From NCBI GenBank assembly GCA_004799545.1, contig SSMU01000021.1:1-64000 (forward strand): 64,000 nt of DNA, given 5' to 3'. The notes under the pieces are model-generated. The model had not been told where the DNA came from. It saw nothing but the letters and a program-made list of their open reading frames with translations, and ran no database searches. The position numbers were made by a program, and so were the translations under genes. The DNA comes from Phenylobacterium sp. (GTDB lineage: Bacteria > Pseudomonadota > Alphaproteobacteria > Caulobacterales > Caulobacteraceae). Position 1 is the first letter of the stretch, and the number at the start of each line of letters is the position of its first letter. Positions 9,388 through 17,915 of this stretch are shown in pieces.

Positions 9388-10917
9388 CTAGCGCCGGGGC
9401 GGCGCCAGCACCTGGGGCGACGGCGGCGGCTGCAGGCCGGGGCCGATCGGCTTTTCCTGCGGGCTGTCCTTGGTCTCCGGGACCGCAGGATAGGCGACCG
9501 CACGGTCGACCACGGCGATCGGCTCCTCCCACGGCACCCAGCCGAGGCCGAAGCGCAGGCGGCGCAGGTTGTGGCTGGCGTCGTAGCGCGGCGCGGTGGG
9601 GATCAGGTCCTTGGCCTCGAGCCGACCCATGGCCACCAGAACGTTGGCGGCCGAGACATATTCGTCGTGCCGCGCGCTGATCAGGCCGAGCTGGGCGTTG
9701 CGCAGCACGATGTCGGCGTTCAGCACGTCGATGGTGGTGCGCAGGCCGACGTCGAGCTCCTGCTTGGTGCCTTCCGCGGCGATCTCGGCGGCCCGGACCT
9801 GCTCGGTGTCGGAGGTGATGTTCGCGCGGGAGGCGATCAGCTGGTTCCAGGCCTGGGTCACCTGCTGCAGCACCGCGCGGCGCTGGGTCTCGATGGTGAT
9901 CTTGTCGGCGTTGTTGCGCTCGATCGCCTCGCGGATGCGCGAGGTGGTCAGGCCGCCGGTGAACAGCGGCACGGTGACCACGGCCGAGGCGGTGAGCTGG
10001 CGCGGGAAGTGGTTGCTCTGCAGGGGCACGATCACGCCGTTGACGAAGCCCGCCGAGCCCTGCAGGTCGAGGCGGGGCATGCGGTCGGCGCGGGCCTGGG
10101 CGACGCGCGCCCGGCTCGCCTGTTCGGCGAACTGCTGGCCGCGGAGCACGGGGTTGTACTTCTCGGCGACCTCGAAGGCGTCGTCGACGTTGCCAGGCAG
10201 CAGATAGGCCAGTGACGGCTCGGGGGCGAGGTCGCCCGGGTTCTGGCCGACGATCACCGCGTAGTTGGACCGGCTGATGGCCAGCTGGGCGCGGGCGCTC
10301 TCCAGCGCCGCCTGGACGGCGGCGAGCTGGGCCTCGGCCTGGGCCACGTCGGTGCGGGTCACCTCGCCCACGTCGAAGCGGGCGCGGGCCTCGTCGAGCT
10401 GCTTCTGCAGGACGCCGACGTCCTCGGTGCGGATCTCCAGCGACTGCTGGTCGCGGCGGACGTCCTCGAAGCCCTGGATCGCGGCGCCCAGCACCTGGCC
10501 TTCCAGGCGCCGCAGGTTCTCACGGCCCTGCAACACGTCGCCCTCGGCCGCCGAGACGGCCGCGGCGACCCGCCCGCCGGTCCATACGGCCTGGTTGAAG
10601 GAGAGCGCCAGGCTGCCCTGATTGATCTTCTCGATGGTCGGCTCGAGGAAGGTGGCCACCACCGCCGGCGTGCGCAGGTCGGTGTAGGTGCCGACCGCCT
10701 GCAGGGTGAGCGTCGGCCGCCAGCCGGTGCGCGCCTGGATGTAGCTCTCGTCCAGGGCCCGTTGGGTGGCGCGCTGCGCCTGCAGCGAGGGGTTGGTCTC
10801 GTAGGCGAGCGCCACGGCGTCGGCCAGGGTCTCGGCGCAGGCCGGGGCGGCGAATGCGCCGGCGAGGCCCACGCTGAAGACCGCGGCCAATAGCCGTCCG
10901 CGAAGGCTCTTCGACAT
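9388..10917 (-). CDS. tolC: TolC family outer-membrane efflux/secretion channel
   Basis: This 509-residue protein has a signal peptide (about 1-28) and two OEP repeats with the TolC landmarks: TLADAVALAYETNPSLQAQRA near the start, LSFNQAVWTGGRV, and the repeat-2 equivalent VTVPLFTGGLTTSRI. LDVGLRTTIDVLNADIVLRNAQ and GRLEAKDL follow toward the end. It should form the trimeric tunnel for RND pumps and type I secretion. A Pro-rich tail (about 470-509) extends beyond the domain. The methyltransferase-like gene upstream on the same strand is the usual alphaproteobacterial neighbour of tolC. Confidence 0.94.
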   Translation of the reverse strand: MSKSLRGRLLAAVFSVGLAGAFAAPACAETLADAVALAYETNPSLQAQRATQRALDESYIQARTGWRPTLTLQAVGTYTDLRTPAVVATFLEPTIEKINQGSLALSFNQAVWTGGRVAAAVSAAEGDVLQGRENLRRLEGQVLGAAIQGFEDVRRDQQSLEIRTEDVGVLQKQLDEARARFDVGEVTRTDVAQAEAQLAAVQAALESARAQLAISRSNYAVIVGQNPGDLAPEPSLAYLLPGNVDDAFEVAEKYNPVLRGQQFAEQASRARVAQARADRMPRLDLQGSAGFVNGVIVPLQSNHFPRQLTASAVVTVPLFTGGLTTSRIREAIERNNADKITIETQRRAVLQQVTQAWNQLIASRANITSDTEQVRAAEIAAEGTKQELDVGLRTTIDVLNADIVLRNAQLGLISARHDEYVSAANVLVAMGRLEAKDLIPTAPRYDASHNLRRLRFGLGWVPWEEPIAVVDRAVAYPAVPETKDSPQEKPIGPGLQPPPSPQVLAPPRR

Positions 10918-11036
10918 TCCAAATCCCCGACGAGACGAAAGAAGCTAAGGTCTATAGGCCGACCCGCGCGGTGAAGACTAGAGGGCGTTCCCTTAAGCTT
11001 TCTTCACGTCACGGCCCGGCTGTTATTGCCAAAAAT

Positions 11037-11606
11037 TCAGAAAGCGAAGCCGTGTTGCGTTTCCAGCCCGCCCAGCACGGGCGGCGTGGAGTCGAACAGC
11101 TCTCGCCGGCCGGCTCCGTCCTCGGCATGCAGGTAGAGGCAGGCCTTGCCGACCGGTCCGTCGCGCTCGACCACGGCGAGCCGCCCGCCCTTGGCCAGGG
11201 TCGCCAGCCAGGCGGCCGGGGCGCGCCCGACCGCGCCTTCGCAGATGGCCAGGTCGAATTCCCCGGCCGGCGTCTGGGTCAGGTCCTCGCCGTCCAGGCG
11301 TTCGACGGTGAGCCCCATGGCCTCCAGCACCGCGGCGGCGTAGGGCGCGGCGATCGCCAAGGCCCGCTCGCCCGGCAGCGGCCGCAGCGCCTGCAGCAGC
11401 TTGGCCACGTCACGCGGCTTCAGGAGCCAACGGCCCGGCGCGTGCTCGACCTCAATGTCGGCATAGGCCAGATAGGCCTTGCCGGGGCTGACCACCTGCT
11501 CACGGGCCACGGCGCGCATGGCGTCGTGGATGCGCACGTCGGTGACGTCGGCGGTGCGCACCTGGCTCTCCACCATGTTCTCACGGGCGGCGGCGAGGTC
11601 GGCCAT
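11037..11606 (-). CDS. Degenerate protein-L-isoaspartate O-methyltransferase-like protein
   Basis: The 189-residue protein keeps the N-terminal PCMT-like region (AARENMVESQVRTADVTDVRIHDAMRAV) and the rest of a Rossmann outline. The SAM-binding glycine motif, normally a GxGxGY-type loop, is replaced by ALAIAAPYAAAVLEAMG, and the protein is shorter than active PCMTs. Catalysis is therefore doubtful. Relatives with this wording occur upstream of tolC in many alphaproteobacteria, which suggests a conserved non-enzymatic or regulatory role. The stop is 119 bases before tolC. Confidence 0.8.
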   Translation of the reverse strand: MADLAAARENMVESQVRTADVTDVRIHDAMRAVAREQVVSPGKAYLAYADIEVEHAPGRWLLKPRDVAKLLQALRPLPGERALAIAAPYAAAVLEAMGLTVERLDGEDLTQTPAGEFDLAICEGAVGRAPAAWLATLAKGGRLAVVERDGPVGKACLYLHAEDGAGRRELFDSTPPVLGGLETQHGFAF

Positions 11607-11765
11607 GCGGGGGAATCCTCTCGGACGAAAAGCGGCGTCGCGGGCTTATAGGTCGGCCCCGCCCGGCAAGGCAATCGAGGGCCCGGAGAGTCGTTGCCGC
11701 AGGCCGGAGGTTCTGTTAGCGATCCGGCCCTTCGGAACGTGGCGAGCCTCGCCGCGCTCCGTGGC

Positions 11766-11839
11766 GGCCTGATGGCGGAGTGGTGACGCAGCGGACTGCA
11801 AATCCGTGCACCCGAGTTCGATTCTCGGTCAGGCCTCCA
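11766..11839 (+). tRNA. tRNA-Cys (GCA)
   Basis: The cloverleaf is complete. Acceptor GGCCTGA pairs with TCAGGCC, the anticodon loop CTGCAAA has GCA at 11798-11800, the T arm contains GTTCGATTC, the discriminator base is T, and CCA is encoded. The length is 74 nt. Confidence 0.96.
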
Positions 11840-11903
11840 ACCTCCCACGCGACCGCATCCGTCAGGCGCCCGATCGGCGCCTAAGCCTTGGAGGAGCGTC
11901 AGC

Positions 11904-13328
11904 GTGGATATCGCAGCCCTGAAGAGCTTCGTGGACCAGACCTGGCGCGAGGAGATCACGCCGGAGATCACCGACTACATCCGCATCCCGGCGAAATCCC
12001 CGCACTTCGACCCGGACTGGCAGAAGAACGGCCACATCGATGCGGCGGTGGAGCACATGCGCCGCTGGGCCGAGGCGAAGCTCGCCGAGCTGCCGGGCGC
12101 GACCCTGGAGGTGGTGCGTCTCGAAGGCCGGACACCGGTGATCCTCATCGAGGCGCCGGGCGAGATCGACGACACCGTCCTGCTCTACGGCCATCTCGAC
12201 AAGCAGCCGGAGATGAGCGGCTGGTCGGAGGGGTTGGGCCCCTGGGAGCCGGTGCTGAAGGACGACAGGCTCTATGGGCGCGGCGGGGCCGACGACGGCT
12301 ATGCGATCTACGCCTCGGTTACGGCGCTGGTGGCGCTGCAGCGGCAGGGCGTGAAGCGCGCCCGCTGCGTGGTGCTGATCGAGGCCTGCGAGGAAAGCGG
12401 CAGCTACGACCTGCCGTTCTACGTCGACCACCTGGCGACGCGGATCGGCGCGCCGTCGCTGGTGATCTGCCTGGATAGTGGTTGCGGCAACTACGACCAG
12501 CTGTGGCTCACCACCTCGCTGCGCGGCCTGGCCGGCGGGCGGCTGACGGTGGAGGTGCTGACCGAGGGCGTGCACTCCGGCGACGCCTCGGGGATCGTGC
12601 CCGACAGCTTCCGCCTGGCGCGGGCCCTGGTGTCGCGCCTCGAGGACGAGGCGACCGGCGAGGTGTTACTGCCCGAACTCAAGACCCAGGTCCCGGCCGA
12701 GCGGATCGAGCAGGCCAAGGTGGCCGCCGCGGCGCTCGGTGAGGAGGTGTGGCGCAAGTTCCCCTTCGCCGGGACGACGCGGCCGATCGCCACCGACGGG
12801 GTCGAGCTGGTGCTCAACCGCACCTGGCGGGCGCAGCTGGCCGTGGTGGGCGCCGACGGCCTGCCCTCCCCGGAGAACGCCGGCAATGTGCTCCGGCCCC
12901 GCACGGTGCTGAAGCTCAGCATGCGCCTGCCGCCGATCACCGACGGGCGGACGGCGGCCGAAGCCATGACCCGGGCGCTGACCGAAGATCCGCCGCAGGG
13001 CGCGACCGTCAAGTTCGAGGCCGAGCAGTCGGCCGGCGGCTGGAACGCCCCGCCGCTGGCGCCCTGGCTGGCGACCGCGATCCAGCGCGCCTCACAGGCG
13101 ACCTTCGGGCGCGAGGCGGCGCTGATGGGCGAAGGCGGCTCGATCCCGTTCATCGGCATGCTGGGCGCCAAGTTCCCGGCCGCCCAGTTCCTGATCACCG
13201 GGGTGCTGGGCCCCCACTCCAACGCCCACGGGCCGAACGAATTCCTGCACATCCCGACCGGCTGCAACGTGACCGCCAGCGCCGCCCTGATCCTGGCCGA
13301 CCACGCCGCCCGCGACCGCACCGCCTGA
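11904..13328 (+). CDS. M20 family metallopeptidase
   Basis: The 474-residue protein is an M20 dipeptidase/carboxypeptidase-like zinc hydrolase. Metal and catalytic residues are visible in LYGHLDKQPE (His and catalytic Asp), GGADDGYA (bridging Asp), EACEESGS (catalytic and metal Glu), CLDSG and the C-terminal GPHSNAHGPNEF (His). A dimerization domain is inserted in the middle. There is no signal peptide, so it is cytoplasmic peptide turnover. The start is GTG at 11904 with TTGGAGG nine bases upstream. It lies 64 bases after tRNA-Cys. Confidence 0.92.
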   Translation: MDIAALKSFVDQTWREEITPEITDYIRIPAKSPHFDPDWQKNGHIDAAVEHMRRWAEAKLAELPGATLEVVRLEGRTPVILIEAPGEIDDTVLLYGHLDKQPEMSGWSEGLGPWEPVLKDDRLYGRGGADDGYAIYASVTALVALQRQGVKRARCVVLIEACEESGSYDLPFYVDHLATRIGAPSLVICLDSGCGNYDQLWLTTSLRGLAGGRLTVEVLTEGVHSGDASGIVPDSFRLARALVSRLEDEATGEVLLPELKTQVPAERIEQAKVAAAALGEEVWRKFPFAGTTRPIATDGVELVLNRTWRAQLAVVGADGLPSPENAGNVLRPRTVLKLSMRLPPITDGRTAAEAMTRALTEDPPQGATVKFEAEQSAGGWNAPPLAPWLATAIQRASQATFGREAALMGEGGSIPFIGMLGAKFPAAQFLITGVLGPHSNAHGPNEFLHIPTGCNVTASAALILADHAARDRTA

Positions 13329-13412
13329 AACCTGACCATGCAAACAGAGTTACCGACCATTAACCGTCATCGGGCGATGATTTGCTCCCCGTCGCCGGGG
13401 AGATGCGAGGCG

Positions 13413-13613
13413 ATGATTCTGAATCCGTTCAAAATAATGGCTGACGCCGCCCTGGCCGCCGAGGCCGACGACCTGGAAGCCCGCTTCGGGCCGGACGGCG
13501 CGGTGCGCCATATCCGCGAGCAGATCGCCGCGGCCAAGCGCGACGCGCGATCGCACCTCTACCGGCTGCACGACGAGATCGCGCGCCGGTATCCTCACGC
13601 CACCGCGGCCTGA
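13413..13613 (+). CDS. Small protein of unknown function
   Basis: This 66-residue helical, charged protein (MILNPFKIMADAALAAEADDLEARFG) ends in a YRLHDEIARRYP helix. The ATG at 13413 is preceded by GCGAGG. The longer frame to 13338 has no ribosome binding site and looks non-coding. A small membrane protein starts five bases after its stop, so the two are probably co-transcribed. I do not recognise a family. Confidence 0.65.
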   Translation: MILNPFKIMADAALAAEADDLEARFGPDGAVRHIREQIAAAKRDARSHLYRLHDEIARRYPHATAA

Positions 13614-13618
13614 CCGCG

Positions 13619-13768
13619 ATGCCGATGCCCCGCCGCATGGATCGCGCCCAGCGGATGCGGGCGCAGCGTATGTGGTGGGAGCGCAACGGGGCCTTCTTCC
13701 GCGGGGCGATCTGCGGCGCGGTGATCACCGCCATCGTCCTGTGGCTGGTCTGGCGGTTCCTGCTCTAA
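13619..13768 (+). CDS. Small single-pass membrane protein
   Basis: A 49-residue frame begins MPMPRRMDRAQRMRAQR, a strongly basic head, and ends in one hydrophobic segment (AICGAVITAIVLWLVWRFLL). That is an inside-positive topology for a one-helix inner-membrane protein. It starts five bases after the preceding small gene and is probably translated with it. The function is unknown. Confidence 0.55.
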   Translation: MPMPRRMDRAQRMRAQRMWWERNGAFFRGAICGAVITAIVLWLVWRFLL

Positions 13769-13844
13769 ACGCCGCAGCACCCTCAGGTTGTTATGCGCGC
13801 CGCCTTCGGGTTAAACACCGCACACAGTTTTCCGGAGTTCCGCC

Positions 13845-14129
13845 GTGGTTTCTATCCTGATGGCCGCCATGCTGCTGGCCGCCGCCGACACGCCTTCGAC
13901 CGCCGGCAGCACGACAGCGCCCGCCGCGACCGCCCCTGCCGCCGCTGCGGCTGCGCCGGCCAAGCCCAAGGGCGCCCAGATGGTCTGCTGGGAAGAGGAA
14001 GTCACCGGCAGCCATTATCCGCACCGGGTCTGCACCACCCGCGACGAGCTGGAAGCCCGCCAGCGGCAGGACCAGCAGGCGATCAGCCAGCATTCCCGCA
14101 CGAACAACTCCGGCGGCTTCGGCCACTAG
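13845..14129 (+). CDS. Small secreted or membrane-anchored protein of unknown function
   Basis: The 94-residue protein starts with a hydrophobic stretch (MVSILMAAMLLAAA) that could be a signal peptide. An Ala/Thr/Pro linker follows, then a conserved-looking tail (MVCWEEEVTGSHYPHRVCTTRDELEARQRQDQ) with two cysteines. The start is GTG with GGAG nine bases upstream. It is convergent with the prolyl oligopeptidase gene. Similar short proteins are frequent in Caulobacterales, but I know no assigned function. Confidence 0.65.
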   Translation: MVSILMAAMLLAAADTPSTAGSTTAPAATAPAAAAAAPAKPKGAQMVCWEEEVTGSHYPHRVCTTRDELEARQRQDQQAISQHSRTNNSGGFGH

Positions 14130-14140
14130 GACCCCGCGGC

Positions 14141-16237
14141 TCAGTCCACCAGCCGCTGGGTGAGGTAGGTGTACTCCAGCGAGATCCGCAGCGCGGTCTC
14201 GTTGAGGTTGGCTGCCGCGGCGTGGCCGCCCTCCATGTTCTCGTAATAGAGGTAGTCGTAGCCCAGCTCCTTGAGCCTGGCGGCGGCCTTGCGGGCGTGC
14301 GCCGGATGCACCCGGTCGTCCTTGGTCGAGGTCTCGATATAGACCTTCGGATAGGGCTGGCCGGCCTTCAGGTTCTGATAGGGCGAATAGGTCTCGATCA
14401 CCGCCCGCTCGGCCGGGATCGCCGGGTCCCCGTACTCGCCCACCCAGGAGGCGCCGGCGCCGATGTGGGTGTAGCCGATCATGTCGAACAGCGGCACCTG
14501 GATGACGATCGCCCGGTAGAGCTCGGGGTGCTGGGTCAGGGCCACGCCCATCAAGAGGCCGCCGTTCGAGCCGCCCATGATGCCCAGCCGCCGCGGCGAA
14601 GTGATCTTGCGGGCGATCAGGTCCTGGCTCACCGCGAAGAAGTCGTCGTAGACCCGCATGCGGTTGAGCTTGAGGCCGGCGTTGTGCCAGCGCGGGCCGA
14701 ACTCGCCGCCGCCGCGGATATTGGCCACCACATAGACCCCGCCCGTCTCCAGCCAGAGCTTGCCGACGGTGGGTGAATAGCCGGGCGTCTGGCTGACCTG
14801 GAAGCCGCCGTAGGCGTAGAGCAGGGTCGGCGCCTGCCCATCGAACCTCAGGTCCTTCGGCCGGACCACGAAGTACGGCACCTTGGTCCCGTCCTTCGAT
14901 GTGGCCCAGAACTGCTCGACCACGTCCTTCGAGGCGTCGAAGCGCGGCGGCAGGCTCTTCAACTTCTCCGGTCCGCCCGCGGCGGCGTCCGCCAGCCACT
15001 GGGTGGACGGCGTCAGGTAGCCGGTGACACCCAGGATCAGCCGGTTGTCGCGGTCCGACGCCGAGCCGATGTCGATGGAGGAATCCTTCGGCAGCTCCAG
15101 CCGCGTGGAGGTCCAGCCCTGGCCGGCGCGAGCGAAGCTCAGCACCTCGCCCTTCACGTTGTCGTAGAGCGCCACGACCAACCGGTCGCGGGTGGTCGCC
15201 ACCTGCTCGACGTCCTGGCTCTGCGTCGGCCGCAGCACCAGCTGGGGCTTGGGATGGGCCGGATCGGCCTTCAGGGCCGCGAGGTCGAGGGCGACGAGAT
15301 CGCCTTCCTTGAAGCCCGCCTCCGGCCAGTCCTGCTCCAGCGTCATCACGACCTGGCCGTCCACATAGCCCTGGATGGTCGACTTGGTGGGCAGCGCCGC
15401 CTTGACCACGCCGTGGTCGGTGACGAGCAGGTGCTCGGTGTTGAAGAAGTCGAGCGCGCGCTCGATGAACACCGCCTCGGCCGCCCCGTCCGGATCGCGC
15501 AGCACCAGGGCGCCCACCGAGACGTCCTTCGGATCGCCGCGGTAGATCTCCTTGGCCGCGGAGAGCGGCTGGCCGCGCTTCAGCAGCTTGACGATGTAGG
15601 GATAGCCGGACTGGGTGACCTCGCCCTTGGTCCATTCGGTGGCCACCGCGAGGGTGTCGTGGTCGAGCCAGGTGACATTGTGCTTGGCCTCGGGAAGGCT
15701 GAAGCCGCCGTCGACGAACTTGCCGTCGCGGGCGTCGAATTCGCGGACCACCACCGCGTCCTTGCCGCCATCCGACAGGCTGACCAGGCAGAGCCGCTCG
15801 TCCGGCTTCAGGCAGTCGGCGCCCTTGAACACCCAGTTGGCCTTCTCGGCGGCCGCCAGGGCGTCGAGGTCGAGGATCGTCGTCCATTGCGGGTCGGCGG
15901 TGCGATAGCTGGCAAGGCTCGTCCGCCGCCAGATCCCGCGCACATGGTCCTGGTCCTGCCAGAAGTTGTGCAGGGTCCCGTCACCCGAGAAATCGATCCC
16001 GGGGATGCGGTCCTTGGCGGTGACCAGTTTGGTCGCCTCGGCGTGGATCGCCGCGTAGCGCGGGTCCGACTGCAGCTGCGGCAGGGAGCGGGCGTTCTCC
16101 GCCTTGGCGAAGTCGAGCGCCTGTTTGCCCTCCATCTCCTCCATGTAGGCGTAAGGGTCTTTGGAAGACTCTGGGGGCGCGGGCGCAGCCGCCATCAGCA
16201 ACACTCCGGCCGCAAGCAGGATCAGGGGCTTTATCAT
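14141..16237 (-). CDS. Secreted prolyl oligopeptidase family serine peptidase (S9A)
   Basis: This 698-residue protein has a signal peptide (MIKPLILLAAGVLLMAAA), a seven-bladed propeller domain and a C-terminal alpha/beta hydrolase domain. The catalytic residues are near Ser557 (GIMGGSNGGLLMG), Asp641 (TKDDRVHP) and His672 (EGGHAAAAN). S9A enzymes cut short proline-containing peptides; the signal peptide implies periplasmic action. The order of domains and total length are normal for the family. No operon partner is evident. Confidence 0.94.
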   Translation of the reverse strand: MIKPLILLAAGVLLMAAAPAPPESSKDPYAYMEEMEGKQALDFAKAENARSLPQLQSDPRYAAIHAEATKLVTAKDRIPGIDFSGDGTLHNFWQDQDHVRGIWRRTSLASYRTADPQWTTILDLDALAAAEKANWVFKGADCLKPDERLCLVSLSDGGKDAVVVREFDARDGKFVDGGFSLPEAKHNVTWLDHDTLAVATEWTKGEVTQSGYPYIVKLLKRGQPLSAAKEIYRGDPKDVSVGALVLRDPDGAAEAVFIERALDFFNTEHLLVTDHGVVKAALPTKSTIQGYVDGQVVMTLEQDWPEAGFKEGDLVALDLAALKADPAHPKPQLVLRPTQSQDVEQVATTRDRLVVALYDNVKGEVLSFARAGQGWTSTRLELPKDSSIDIGSASDRDNRLILGVTGYLTPSTQWLADAAAGGPEKLKSLPPRFDASKDVVEQFWATSKDGTKVPYFVVRPKDLRFDGQAPTLLYAYGGFQVSQTPGYSPTVGKLWLETGGVYVVANIRGGGEFGPRWHNAGLKLNRMRVYDDFFAVSQDLIARKITSPRRLGIMGGSNGGLLMGVALTQHPELYRAIVIQVPLFDMIGYTHIGAGASWVGEYGDPAIPAERAVIETYSPYQNLKAGQPYPKVYIETSTKDDRVHPAHARKAAARLKELGYDYLYYENMEGGHAAAANLNETALRISLEYTYLTQRLVD

Positions 16238-16294
16238 GGGCCGATAGAGGACGGGGCCCGCGCTTTGCTCAAGTCCCGGCGGATTAAATTGCTG

Positions 16295-16450
16295 TCATCT
16301 GCGCCGTTCGCGCCAGATGGAGAGCGCCAGGCGCGGGCGGACGAGGAACAGGCCGCCCAGGACGACCAGGGCCGCGGCGCGGCGGGCGCGCCGGCGGCGG
16401 TGCGGGCGCACATCGAGCTCGTAGACGATCGCGTAGTCGGTGGTGGTCAT
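16295..16450 (-). CDS. Small basic membrane-like protein
   Basis: The 51-residue frame (MTTTDYAIVYELDVRPHRRRR) has a hydrophobic segment AALVVLGGLFLV and an Arg-rich tail. The ATG at 16450 has a good GGGAGAGG Shine-Dalgarno sequence. It follows the WYL regulator by 29 bases on the same strand, so they may share a transcript. The function is unknown. Confidence 0.55.
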   Translation of the reverse strand: MTTTDYAIVYELDVRPHRRRRARRAAALVVLGGLFLVRPRLALSIWRERRR

Positions 16451-16479
16451 GGGGCCTCTCCCTCTCGATAGAAGGAGGC

Positions 16480-17478
16480 TTAGGGGCCCGTTGCGACAGA
16501 TCCGGTCGTATGGGCGGTGCGGGCCAGCTCGATCTGTTCGACCAGGATGGTCCTCAGCCGGGGGGGCGCCAGGACCTCGACCTGGTCGCCCCAGGTGAAC
16601 AGGTGCCAGGCGAGCTCGCGCATGCCGCTGGCCCGGAAGCGGACGATCACCGCCCCGTCCGGCTGCGGCTCGACCGACTGGTTGGCGTGGAAGCGCCAGC
16701 GCAGGGCGCCCTCGGCGGAGGCCGGCAGGATGCGGAGCACCACGTCCTCGGTGTCGTCCTGGTAGATGCCGAAGCTCTCGTCGGCATAGTCCTGCAGGGA
16801 GAAGCCCTCCGGCCGGCTGGCGGCGCGGCCGGTGGCCGCCACCTCGCGCATGCGGTCGAGCCGCCAGTTGCGCGGCGCCCCCTCGCCTTCCGCCGCCACC
16901 AGGTAGTTGGCGCGGCCGAACAGGATGCCGAACGGGGTCACCTCGCGCACCCGGCCGGGCTGCGAACCGCCCTCGTAACGGAAGCTGACGGTCGAGAGCC
17001 CCTTCAGCGCCTCGCGGATGCCGGCCAGCACCGCCTCGTCCTCGAACGGCCGGGGGCCCGCCTGCACCGCGATGGTCTCGGCCTGCAACAGCGCCTCGAG
17101 GTCGGGGGCGAGACGACGGCGCGCCGCCGCCCGGGTGGCCGACAGCACCTTCTGCTCCAGCGACCGGAGCGCCGCGGCCCGGGCGTTCGCCCCCTGGCCG
17201 GCGAAGGTCTCGGCCGCGCTGGCCAGCGCGGCCAGCTCCTCGGCGGTGGGCGCCTGGAAGAGGCCGTCGAGGCCGGAGGGGATGCGGAAGCGCCGCGTCG
17301 GCGGATCGTCGACCTCCTCCAGCTGCGGGAACACCTCGCGGACCGCGTCGCGCATCCGCTCGGCCGTGCGCCGGCCGACGTCGAGCCGCTCGGCCATCTC
17401 GTCGAGGGTCAGGCCTTCCGCGGTGCTGGCCAGCAGCCGGGCCAGCTCCAGCAGGCGCCCCGCCTTTTCGTGCCGCAT
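16480..17478 (-). CDS. WYL-domain transcriptional regulator (YafY-like)
   Basis: The 332-residue protein has an N-terminal winged helix-turn-helix (LLELARLLASTAEGLTLDEMAERLDVGRRTAERMRDAV, about 10-47). A WYL domain follows (about 170-250; RYEGGSQPGRVREVTPFGILFGRANYLVA). The C-terminal WCX region begins near DVVLRI. WYL proteins sense nucleic-acid or nucleotide ligands and often control DNA-damage or defence genes. It is divergent from a 95-residue unknown gene, with 75 bases between starts that could hold a shared operator. Confidence 0.88.
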   Translation of the reverse strand: MRHEKAGRLLELARLLASTAEGLTLDEMAERLDVGRRTAERMRDAVREVFPQLEEVDDPPTRRFRIPSGLDGLFQAPTAEELAALASAAETFAGQGANARAAALRSLEQKVLSATRAAARRRLAPDLEALLQAETIAVQAGPRPFEDEAVLAGIREALKGLSTVSFRYEGGSQPGRVREVTPFGILFGRANYLVAAEGEGAPRNWRLDRMREVAATGRAASRPEGFSLQDYADESFGIYQDDTEDVVLRILPASAEGALRWRFHANQSVEPQPDGAVIVRFRASGMRELAWHLFTWGDQVEVLAPPRLRTILVEQIELARTAHTTGSVATGP

Positions 17479-17553
17479 TTCGCTTACGTCCGTTTCTGTC
17501 GCAGCAGCCCATCAGAACCGAACCATCGACTTCCCGCAACGGAGTTTCGCTCG

Positions 17554-17841
17554 ATGGCTTCCTACCGTCCCTACCGCCCCGCCTACGCCCGTCCGGCCCG
17601 CAAGCTGGAGACCTTCGAGCGGCCGGCCCTCCCCGCCGCCGTGGTCGACGCGGTGCTGCGCTTCCACGACGAGGAGCAGGACCAGGGCGCCGGCCGCACC
17701 CTGCTGCGCGTCTCGAAGCAGCGCCTGCGCGACCGCGAGATCCGCGCCGCGCTCGGCGAGCTGACCGAGCGGGCCGCCAACGTCTCGATCCTCTGGAACG
17801 AGCGCGAAGGCGAGATCATCCGGGTGCTGGAGGCCGCGTGA
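17554..17841 (+). CDS. Conserved-looking small protein, divergent from the WYL regulator
   Basis: The 95-residue protein (MASYRPYRPAYARPARKLETFERPALP) has a basic Tyr/Pro/Arg-rich head and a helical body (VVDAVLRFHDEEQDQGAGRTLLRVSKQRLRDREIRAAL). CGGAG precedes the ATG. I do not recognise a family. Its placement back to back with the WYL regulator makes it a candidate target. Confidence 0.6.
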   Translation: MASYRPYRPAYARPARKLETFERPALPAAVVDAVLRFHDEEQDQGAGRTLLRVSKQRLRDREIRAALGELTERAANVSILWNEREGEIIRVLEAA

Positions 17842-17915
17842 GGGTTCACAGCCCCGCTTGGCCCGTGGCAAGCTCAGCCGCGGCTCGCGGGGGCGGACGC
17901 AAGACGGAGCGGCAG

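Noticed and set aside
8557..10215. 552-codon frame opposite popZ and tolC
   Set aside because: Low-complexity Gly/Arg composition arising from the antisense of Ala/Pro-rich PopZ.
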